Shown here piece by piece: positions 24,003 to 33,700 of a DNA stretch of 64,000 nt. The stretch is from Clostridia bacterium (lineage in GTDB: Bacteria > Bacillota > Clostridia > Christensenellales > Borkfalkiaceae). Location: contig JAFUKM010000005.1 of the NCBI GenBank assembly GCA_017473605.1, forward strand, positions 1 to 64,000, in the 5' to 3' direction. Each line of letters opens with the position of its first letter. Position 1 is the stretch's first letter. The translations under genes were made by a program, and so were the position numbers. The notes beneath the pieces were generated by a model that was given only the letters and a program-made list of their open reading frames with translations, was not told the DNA's origin and made no database searches.

Positions 24003-25484
24003 TTAATATCCGATAGCTACTGCCAAGAGTAAAATCAAAACGGTGCAAACGAACAGGAACAGTTGCATAAGCCACGTCCATTTGACCCATTTGCCATAAG
24101 AAACGCCCGCAATCGACAGTCCGATTAAAAGCACGGGGTTGGTCGGTAAAATCATATCCGTAAAGCCGTCCGCGATACAATACGTCAATGCGACGACGGT
24201 GGGGGAAATGCCAAGGCTTGCCGCTATCGGCAATATAATCGGCATAATCAAAAAGATTTTTGCGCTTGCCGAGCCGATAAATACTTGCAATAACAAGATA
24301 AGGAAATACAGCAATATGACGCACGTATACGGATTTTTATCTTTTAAGTACTCCGTTACGTAATACATTACCGTATCCATAATGCCGCCTTCGACCATAA
24401 CGAGTTTTACCGACGAGGCAAGGGCTATCAACGCGACGGCAGGCAACATTGAAAGCGCGCCTTTCCCAAGATAACGGAAAGCGGCGCTCTTTTTATCGCA
24501 AACGAGCAGTCCGCATACGATACCGCCGACAAGGAAGCTTACCGCAAGAATAGGGATGGCGTAGCCGCTGATGGCGCGGATACTCGCGATGAGTATCAAC
24601 AGCACGAATTGCACGGAAAAGAAGATGGCGAACACTTTAAAAATGCGCCGTTCTTTCGCTTCTTCCATAGGTTGAGAGGAGAGCTGCGTTTGCAACGATT
24701 CCCGTTTTTTCAAATCGATGGTATAACTTAAAGATTTTTGCGGATTTTTCGTGATTCTACGGATATGCAAAAGCAGGAAACCGCAAACGGCGGCAAAGAC
24801 GAACGCAAAGAACAGGATACGCAGCCACAGTCCGTCCGTAACGCTGAAAGAAAGCCCGCTGTCCGTTGCCATTTCGGGAATAAGACCTACGGAGAAGGGG
24901 TTGGTGATAGCCGCCGAGAAACCAAAGCACGCCGACATCATACATACGCCTAAACCCGTCATCGTATCAAAGCCTAAGGAAAGCATAAACATAATGACGA
25001 TAGGGAGCAACGTTACCAACTCTTCAAACAGTCCGAAAAAACTGCCGAACAGCATAAACACGAGCGTGGTAATACATACGACGAGTTTCCCTTTTGAAGA
25101 GAATTTGCGCATAGTTTTGCCGATAAAGATACGGATACCGCCCGTTTTATCCATAAGATTGAATACGCCGCTCATAACGAGCAAGAACACGCTAATCATA
25201 ATAATCGTCAGCGCATCTTCCGATACGTATACTCTGAACGGAGCGGTAAGGATGCGCCAAATCGCAATCCCTTTCACTTCTCCGAGAATAAAGCTGTCGG
25301 GGATTATCAGGTCCGTTTCCGTGCGAGCGTACGCGCCTTGCGGGATTATATACGATAGCACGCCGCTCAAAATAATCATAACCGTAAGCAATACGACGAT
25401 GACGAGAAACGATTTCGTTTCGATATTTGAAACTGCCTTTTCCCGCTTACGTTGTTTTTCTTCCGTGTGTACGTTCGTTTCCAT
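24003..25484 (-). CDS. YfcC-family membrane transporter
   Basis: This 493-residue polytopic protein has a charged N-terminus and about 11-12 hydrophobic segments. ILSGVLSYIIPQGAY, VFNLMDKTGG and GFSAAITNPFSVG resemble the YfcC/ArcD-related carrier family (ion transporter superfamily), with LPTNPVLLIGLSIAGVSYGKWVKW near the end. Members are thought to carry amino acids or dicarboxylates, and the substrate here is unknown. It starts 12 bases after the acyltransferase fusion gene and is probably cotranscribed with it. Confidence 0.8.
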   Translation of the reverse strand: METNVHTEEKQRKREKAVSNIETKSFLVIVVLLTVMIILSGVLSYIIPQGAYARTETDLIIPDSFILGEVKGIAIWRILTAPFRVYVSEDALTIIMISVFLLVMSGVFNLMDKTGGIRIFIGKTMRKFSSKGKLVVCITTLVFMLFGSFFGLFEELVTLLPIVIMFMLSLGFDTMTGLGVCMMSACFGFSAAITNPFSVGLIPEMATDSGLSFSVTDGLWLRILFFAFVFAAVCGFLLLHIRRITKNPQKSLSYTIDLKKRESLQTQLSSQPMEEAKERRIFKVFAIFFSVQFVLLILIASIRAISGYAIPILAVSFLVGGIVCGLLVCDKKSAAFRYLGKGALSMLPAVALIALASSVKLVMVEGGIMDTVMYYVTEYLKDKNPYTCVILLYFLILLLQVFIGSASAKIFLIMPIILPIAASLGISPTVVALTYCIADGFTDMILPTNPVLLIGLSIAGVSYGKWVKWTWLMQLFLFVCTVLILLLAVAIGY

Positions 25485-25496
25485 AGCTATCCTTTA

Positions 25497-27404
25497 TCAG
25501 TCGTAAAGTTTTTTTAAGAGTTCGCTTGCCATATACCAAGCGACGCAACTTCTTCTGTTATCCGGACGGAAATAGTAGATTGTTTCGCCCTCGTAAATTT
25601 CAAAATCTTCGCCTGCGCCAAAGAGTAAACGGTAGATTTCCGAAAGGGGGAAGTGTTTTTCCACAAGCTCGCCGTTGTCTTCACCGCTGTAATGCAAGCC
25701 CGTTCTGTCGAGAGTGCAGTAGCCGTTGCCTGCTTCGCGGAGCGTTCTTCTTCCGTCGAGCGAAGCGTGGAGCAGCGCGACGGGACTTTCTATCTTCCAA
25801 CCTGCGTCCGCAAGCATTTCCTTTTCCATTTCCGCTTTTTGCCAATCGTACCACTCGGCAAAGTTGGTAAACGGGGTGGGTTCGGTAAAAGCGTAACGGC
25901 TGTCCAGCGTGCGTTCGAAACCGCACTTTTCACAATAAATTTTGCGTTTTTCCGTCAGCATAGAGAATTGCGCGTTGCAATGGGGGCAACGGCAAAGGAT
26001 ATTTTCCAAACCTTCTGCCAGCGTTTTGTTTTTGTAACGCACTTGGGGGTGTTTTTCCAACCAAGCAAGGTCGTCGTAAGCGAGCGCTTCGTCGACGCGC
26101 GCTTTCACTTCGTCTAAGGAAAGCGATTTCGTTTCTTCCGCCGTGAAAAGGGGAGAGAGCTTGGCTTCCACCAACGCGCCTTTGCGTGGTTTGTCGCCCC
26201 ACTTGGGTTTTGCAAGGTATGCGCCATCCGCACGAATTGTGTACACGGGTAAGTTCATACGCTTTATAAATTTATACGTAGAGTCTTGTATTCCTTCAAA
26301 TCTGCCGATTGTGGAAAGACGGGCTTCGGGCATCATCGCAAGCGTTCGTTTCATACTTACGACGCGCATACAGTTTTTCGCGTTGCCGATATCGGCGGAG
26401 AACATACTCTTGGGGAAACAGCCTGCGCGACGAAGCCATCTTGCCGAACGTTTGTTATAAAAATACAAACGAGCTACGACAAATTGCGGTTTTTCCTTCA
26501 TCAACAACCGACCAGCATAGAGAAAATCGTATGCCGAGCCGTGCGTGCATAATACAATACAGGGTTTTTCCAGTTTCTTTACTTCTTTCTTTAACTTCGA
26601 TTTTACTTTTGTATCAAAAGAGAAACGGAGTCCGAAAGAAACCAAACGAATCAACAGTCCGCTGCCTTTTTTAACGGTTGTTTTCGTGGAATACGTTTTC
26701 GTCATAAATTCGTTCACCTTTTTAAATAAAGCTTTCTTATAACGGAACATTACTATCAAAAGGGTAACAATGACAAGGAATACGCAAATTGCCACAATCC
26801 AGCTTGCCGACATTGCAATATGACCGAGCCCTACGTCCAAAAACGCGGAGGGGACGGCGCCCAAGGTCGTTAAAAACAGATATTTCGGATATTTTATATT
26901 AAGTGAAGCCGCAAAAATACAAATCAACCCGTAAGGGATAGCGGGCAAAACGTACATAAGAAGTATAATCAATGCGATTTTTGAGGACGTTCTGGCTATG
27001 GAAAAATCAAATTCGGCATTGGTGGTGAAAAATTCGCTCAGTTTATCTCCGTAGATTTTATAAAGCAAATAAATAATCGTATTCCCGACCATAACGCCTA
27101 CAATGCAAATAGCCGCGCCTTTCCAAAGTCCGAACGCTACGCCCGCCATCATTTGGATTGGTTCGGCGGGGATAAAAGTAAGAATTACTTGCAGCATCGA
27201 TAAAATACCGATGGTAAAATAGCCTTTAAAACCTAAATCGCCAAGGGATTCTTGAATTTCCTCTTTGGTAACGTTATCCCGAACAAGCTCGGATAATATG
27301 GCGCGGTTATCTCCCGAAAACAGGAAAAATGCCAAACCGACAAGAAGCGCAAGGAAACCGAGTGCTGTGAAGATTTTGCGTTTTCTGCGTAATTTTTTTG
27401 CCAT
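25497..27404 (-). CDS. Fusion: TVP38/DedA-like membrane domain + PlsC-like acyltransferase + zinc ribbon
   Basis: The 635-residue protein has residues 1 to about 230 as a TVP38/TMEM64 (SNARE-associated, DedA-like) membrane domain, with FIPAEPIQMMAGVAFGLWKGA and the G-x-x-x-G-N segment VGVMVGNTIIYLLY. From about residue 260 a lysophospholipid-acyltransferase-like domain has a degenerate HX4D box THGSAYDF and PEARLS in place of PEGTRS. Then a four-Cys zinc ribbon (CRCPHCNAQF and CEKCGFE) leads into a C-terminal domain rich in Trp/Tyr/Glu. It may couple lipid scrambling to acylation, or may bind lipids only. GAGGTGG precedes the ATG. Confidence 0.8.
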   Translation of the reverse strand: MAKKLRRKRKIFTALGFLALLVGLAFFLFSGDNRAILSELVRDNVTKEEIQESLGDLGFKGYFTIGILSMLQVILTFIPAEPIQMMAGVAFGLWKGAAICIVGVMVGNTIIYLLYKIYGDKLSEFFTTNAEFDFSIARTSSKIALIILLMYVLPAIPYGLICIFAASLNIKYPKYLFLTTLGAVPSAFLDVGLGHIAMSASWIVAICVFLVIVTLLIVMFRYKKALFKKVNEFMTKTYSTKTTVKKGSGLLIRLVSFGLRFSFDTKVKSKLKKEVKKLEKPCIVLCTHGSAYDFLYAGRLLMKEKPQFVVARLYFYNKRSARWLRRAGCFPKSMFSADIGNAKNCMRVVSMKRTLAMMPEARLSTIGRFEGIQDSTYKFIKRMNLPVYTIRADGAYLAKPKWGDKPRKGALVEAKLSPLFTAEETKSLSLDEVKARVDEALAYDDLAWLEKHPQVRYKNKTLAEGLENILCRCPHCNAQFSMLTEKRKIYCEKCGFERTLDSRYAFTEPTPFTNFAEWYDWQKAEMEKEMLADAGWKIESPVALLHASLDGRRTLREAGNGYCTLDRTGLHYSGEDNGELVEKHFPLSEIYRLLFGAGEDFEIYEGETIYYFRPDNRRSCVAWYMASELLKKLYD

Positions 27405-27465
27405 AATCCACCTCGATAACGTGTTTTTTTAAATAAGCCAAAACTTTTTCATTATATTTTCAAAC

Positions 27466-27494
27466 ATTATACCCTCTTTTACGGGAAATGTCAA
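27466..27494 (-). promoter_or_regulatory. Consensus promoter for the TVP38-acyltransferase operon
   Basis: On the minus strand TTGACA (27494-27489) and TATAAT (27471-27466) match consensus exactly with a 17-base spacer. The intergenic region 27405-27736 holds this promoter, the divergent one at 27595 and a hairpin; no gene is seen in it. Confidence 0.88.
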
Positions 27495-27594
27495 GCGTTC
27501 GCCGCGAATATTCGCGTTTTTAGGCGTACGCGCGGTGGGCGTGTGTGCCAATTATGAAAAATTTTGTATTATGCGTATATGCGTGAGAAAATAC

Positions 27595-27623
27595 TTGACT
27601 TTTTCTTCCCGTTAGGATAAAAT
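27595..27623 (+). promoter_or_regulatory. Promoter for the giant surface protease gene
   Basis: TTGACT (27595-27600) and TAAAAT (27618-27623) are separated by 17 bases, about 110 bases upstream of the start codon. Confidence 0.7.
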
Positions 27624-27708
27624 GGTGAAGATATAGTATGTTATAATGCTGTTATTGCTGTCAAACGCAAAAAAACAGCACGAAAAAAACAGTACGAAGG
27701 ATTGAATA

Positions 27709-27726
27709 CACCGCTTTTAAGCGGTG
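27709..27726. promoter_or_regulatory. Leader hairpin just before the protease ribosome site
   Basis: CACCGCTT (27709-27716) and AAGCGGTG (27719-27726) form a perfect 8-bp stem that ends at the GGGGAGG ribosome site. It could control translation or protect the 5' end. Confidence 0.5.
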
Positions 27727-27736
27727 GGGAGGCTTT

Positions 27737-30700
27737 ATGAAGAAGAGTTGGAAAAGAATCGTTTGCGGAATACTTTCGCTCGGGCTTGCGTCTACGCTCG
27801 TTGCCGAGCAGGTACTCCGTTCGAGCGCGTCCGACGAGGTATTGCAAACTACTACGGGCGCTACGTCGAGCGTGGCGTTTAAGGACGTAACGGGAAGTAT
27901 CGATACGTCCGCGCTCCGTGAAAGTCAGTTGAACGATTCCGTTTTAAAGAATACGGACGAAACGCCTACATACGAAACGCGTACGGTAATGGTTACCCTT
28001 TCGGGTGATTCTATTGCCGAGGCGTCGGATACGACGGTCAACGCATACTTAAATACTTTTACGGGACAGTATACCCTTTCGCAAATCCGCAAGGAACAAA
28101 ATGCGTTTCTTCGCAATTTGAAACAGGCGGGCATTTCGTACAAAGAAGAAGAGCGATACGAAACCCTTTTAAACGCCGTCGCCATAGAAGTGGACACCAA
28201 ATACGTTTCCCAAATCAAACAAATGGCAGGCGTAGAATCGGTGGTAATTACGACGTCTTATGCCGAACCGCAAACGGTAACGACTTCTTCTACCCAAGAA
28301 GTGTTTAACGTAACGAGCGTTTACCAAACGGGTATTTACGATTCTACCGCCTTCACGCAAGTAGAAGCGGACGGGGAAGTGTCGCATGTGGATTACGGCG
28401 AAGGTACGGTTGTCGCTATTTTGGATACGGGCTTGGATTACACGCACGAAGCGTTCCAAAGACAGCCTGATAATCCCGCTTGGAGTAAAGACACCGTTAC
28501 GGCAAAGTTGAACAGCCCCAATTTTAATCTCCGCGCAGAAGAGCGTTCGAGCGGTTTGGAAACCAAAGACGTATACGTCAGTTCGAAAGTGCCTTTTGCA
28601 TACGACTACGCGGACAACGACGCCGACGTATATCCTTCTTATTCCAACCACGGTACGCACGTTGCCGGTATTATCGGCGGTTACACGACGGAAGAAGTGG
28701 GTTATACCGATAAAGACGGCAACGATATTTATAACGAATTCAGAGGCGTTGTGCCCGATTCGCAGCTCGTCATTTGTAAAGTATTCACCGACGATTTGGA
28801 AGACCCCGAACTTGGCGGCGCGCAAGCGGAAGATATTATCGCCGCTTTGGAAGACTGCGTAATGCTTGAAGTAGACGTTATCAATATGTCTTTGGGTACT
28901 TCCTGCGGTTTCTCGACCACGAACGACGGCGACGACGAAGGGGAAATGCTCAACGCCGTATACCAAGCGATTCAAGACGAAGGCATAAGCCTTGTTTGCG
29001 CGGCAAGTAACGATTACAGCGCAGGCTACGGCGGCGTGTTCGGTACGAACTTGAAGCAAAACCCCGATTCGAGTACGGTAGGTTCGCCTTCCACGTTCGC
29101 TTCCGCTCTTTCGGTAGCGAGTATCAGCGGTCAAGAATCTCCGTATATGATTGGTAATGCAGGCACGGACAGCGAGAGCTTCGTATTCTTTGAAGAATCG
29201 CGCGACGAAAACAGCAATCCTTTTGATTTCGTAGACCAAATGCTCGGCTCGGAGAAAAATTCCGACGGCTCGTATAAAGTAACGGAAGGGACGTTCGATT
29301 ACGTCGTTATCCCCGGTACGGGCGATATGGGGCATTACACGACGGTGATTAGAAAACAATTACAAGCCAACCCCAACACCATTGCTTTGGTAAAACGCGG
29401 CGACTCCACGTTCCAAGAAAAGGTGCAAATGGCGAAGCGTATGGGCGCGAAGGCGATTATCGTCTATAACAACGTTGCCGGTCTTATCCGTATGAACCTT
29501 GGGGAAATCGAAGAGAGTATGCGTATCCCCGCCGTGTCTATCGACATGGACGCAGGGAACGCGCTCATCAACGCAACGAGAGACGACAACGGCAATTTGC
29601 CCGCGCTTGCTATCGGTAAAATTACCATTAGCAGGGATACGTCCGCAGGTCCGTTTATGAGTGAATTCTCGTCGTGGGGTCCTACGCACGATTTGAAGCT
29701 CAAACCCGAAATCACGGCGCACGGCGGCGAAATTACTTCCACCGTACCCGGCGGTTACGGCGAACAAAGCGGTACTTCGATGGCGTCGCCGAATATGGCG
29801 GGCGTTATGGCGATTATCCGCAATTACGTAAAATCGCTCACGGGCAGCGAAGATGAAGCTTTGCAAGAAAATATAGCGAAACTCGTAATGGTTGATACGA
29901 ATAATGACGATATTCTCGATTCGGTAGACAGCGTGAAGCTCAACCGTCTTGCCAACCAACTGATTATGAGTACCGCAACGACGGTACGCGACCAAGCGGG
30001 CAGACCGTATTCTCCCCGTAAGCAGGGCGCGGGCTTGGGCAGCTTGGATAACGTAGTTAACAATACGACGGCGTTCCTTTGGGTGGATAACGCGGACAGC
30101 GATTACCGTCCGAAGCTCGAAATCGGCGACGACCCGCAAAAAACGGGCGTGATTTCCAAAGAAAAGCTTACCTTTAACGTAACCAACTTCGGTTCTTCCG
30201 ATTTGGAATTTGCCACCGACCATCTCTTCTTCACCGAAACGGTGGCGGCGGACGGTCTTGCCATTGCCGAACAGGCGTATATGCTCGACGACGTGGCGGC
30301 GGAGTGGTATTTGGGCGATTCGAATACCGCACTCGGCGCAAACGCGAAGATTACCGTACCCGCAGGCGAAACGGTAACGGTAAGCGTGCAGCTTGCGCTT
30401 TCGCCCGAAGAACTTGAATATATGGGCGAAAAGAACTTCCCCAACGGCATGTACCTTGAAGGTTTCTTGAAATTGAAATCGGCGAGTGAAGGTCAATGCG
30501 ATTTGAGTATTCCTTTCCTCGGCTTCCACGGGGATTGGGAAGGGGCTTCTATGCTCGATTATACCGCGTATGAAGTGGCGGCGGACGAAGCAGACCCCAG
30601 CTTAGAAGACGCGGAAAAGAAACAGGCGAGCGTTTGGGCTACGCAGCCGTATTCCATTTATTATAACGAAAAATACATTTTGCCTATGGGTAGCTTCGTC

Positions 30701-33700
30701 TATCTTGTAGACGAAAACGACGACCCCGTATATACGGACGAGAAGTATAACGCAATTTCCCGTTATAATAATTATTACGGCGACGACAATACGGAAAACT
30801 ATCTCACGACGACGGGTATCAAGGCGGTATACGCAGGGCTTTTGCGTAACGCGCGTTTGGTTACGTATTCGCTGACCAACGTGGAAACGGGCGAAGCGGT
30901 ATTTGTGGATAAGGAAATCAACCGTGTGGGCAAAGCGTACGCAGGCGGCGGGCAAGCCGTTCCCGGTAACGTGGAAGTGGAATTGTATCCCGAAGAATTG
31001 GGGCTTCTTTCCAACGGTCAATACCGTATGGATTTCACGTTCTATATGAACGACCCCGACGACTATACGGTGTTTGCAGACGATGAGAATTTGCCCGACG
31101 ACGCGAATCCCAACAATATGCGCGGCTACTATTCGTTTACCTTTACGGTAGACTACGACGCGCCCGTATTGCAAGACGCGCGTATCCGTTATAAGACTGT
31201 AAAAGACAGCAGCGGTAAAGAATCGCAAACCATTTATTTGGATATGGACGTATACGATAACCATTACGCCCAAGCGATTATGCTTTGCTATCCCAAGACG
31301 AATTCCGAAGGGGAGCTTGTATTGCAGCTTGCTACCGATTATGCAACGCCCGTTCGCAGTCAAACAAAGAACGGCACGACGACGGTGTCTATCGATATTA
31401 CCGATATTTACGAACAGTACGGCAATCAGTTGTACGTACAAATCGACGATTATGCGGTAAACAGCTGTTTGTATCAGCTCGATTTGGACGGCTTACACTC
31501 GGGTAAGCTTCCCGAAAACGGCGAATTTGCGTTGACGGAAGGGCAAGAACATATCACGTTAGATATTTACGGTACGCATAAAGTATCGCTCGAATACGCA
31601 GGGGAAGCGGATTTGTCCAATTTCTCTTGGACGTCGGACGCGCCGCAAATCGCAGGCGTGAAGAACGGCGAAATCGTCGGGCTTTCGGCAGGCGAAGCTA
31701 CTGTTTCCGTATCCAACCGCAAGGGCGGCGTGCAAAAGATAAAGGTTACCGTTACCGATAACAAGAAAACGATTTCCGACCCGAGCATTTCCTTCGGCGT
31801 TATCAAGACGGCGGGCGAAGCGCTCTCCAAGGCGGAAGGTATGGTGGAAGTGAACGCGGGACAAACGTTTACTTTGCAGCTTTTAACCGACCCTTGGTAT
31901 CATCCGATGACGGGGCTTACCGTGCGTTGGTCGAGCTATGACGAAAGCATTGCTACCGTTGACCAAAACGGCAACGTGCAAACGAAGAAGAAGGGTATGG
32001 TTGCCATCGAAGCGAAGATTTACCGTGGCAACGTGCCTACGATGAACGTGGCTACCGTTACGCTCGACGTCGTAGACGAATTTGACGTGAGCAACTACAC
32101 GTTATACGATTATAACGGCGTAGGGTACAATAAGGACGACGGCGTACTCTGGATTCCTACCGATATGAACATTATGTATATCGGCGAAGACGCGTTTAAG
32201 GATAACGACAATATCAAAGCTATCGTAATTCCCGCTTCCGTCGTGCAAATCCAAGAAGGCGCTTTTGAAAACTGTTCTGCGCTCGAAGCCGTATACTTTG
32301 TATCTACTTCGCACCGTGAAACGGTGGTAGACGGGAAGACGGTGGTCGATTCTTCCATCGATTGGTCGGATTGTTCGCTCATACATGCGGGCGCGTTCAA
32401 AAATTGTAAAAAGTTAAAGAAAATCGACCTTACCAACGCTAAGACGATTACCGTCGCGCAGGATTGCTTTGCCGGCTGTACGGCGCTTTCGGAAATCGTG
32501 AAGATGAATAATATCGGTACGATGTATCACCGCGCGTTTAAGGGTTGTATTTCCCTTACCGAAGCGGATATTTCCGGTACGTACGTGATGGGCGACAACG
32601 TGTTCGAAAACTGTACGGGTATCGAAACGGTAACGACGGGAAGATTTACCGACATCGGCAAAGAAGCGTTTAAGAATTGTACGGGCTTGCGCGAAGAAAT
32701 TACGCTGTATACGCCGAATATCGGCGAAGGCGCATTTAGCGGTTGTACCAATTTGAAAGGCGTTAAGTTCGATTCTCCCGACGGCGTAACGTTGGAATTC
32801 GATATCGGCGCGAGAGCGTTTGAAAATTGCGGTATCGATACGAGAAATGGATTTACCGTCGATTTCGGCGACGAAATTATCCGTACCGTGGGCAAAAACG
32901 CGTTTGCAGGAAGCGGTATTACCGAACTGTATATCAACGATTCGTTCGATTTCGACGCGTTGCGTTTGGGCGGCTTATCCTTTAATAATATCACCGTGAA
33001 ACTTGCGGAAGGGTATAAAGGCAGCAAGTATGCGGAAGCGGACGGCGTAATTTACAACACGGACAAGAGCAAGATTTTGCTTGTAAATACCTATCTTACG
33101 GATTCGTTCGAAGTGCCGGCAAGCGTAACGGAAATCGGGGCGTATGCTTTTGCAAACAGCAAGCTTTCTACCGTTACCTTTGCCAATGCGAGCGCTTTGA
33201 CAACGATGGGCGAAGGGGCGTTCTACGGCTCGGCAATTCAAGCGATTGATTTATCGGGGGTTGCGGTGCAAGAAATTCCCGCGTATGCGTTCTACTTAAC
33301 GAATCTTTCTCAAATCGCGCTTGGCGACAGCGTTGCGAAAATTAACGAGTATGCGTTTGCGTATTCCGCAATCTGTGAGGCGTATTTGCCTAATGTAGAA
33401 TCGATTGGCGATTATGCGTTTACAAGTTGCGCCAATATCGGAAAAGTGGCGACGGCTTCGGAACCCGTAAGCAATGCAATTACGGTTTCCGATACGCTTA
33501 CGACGCTTGGCGAAGGCGTGTTCTACGGCTGCTCGTCGTTGATAAGTGCAGATTTGCCGTCGATTACCAAGATGGGCGATTATACTTTTGCGTATGCAAG
33601 AAATTTAACCGAAGCTACGTTTGGCGAAAACGCTACGGCGACGGGGAATTATACCTTTGCGGTTACGGGCATCCAATCGTTTGCGTTTACCGATAAACAA

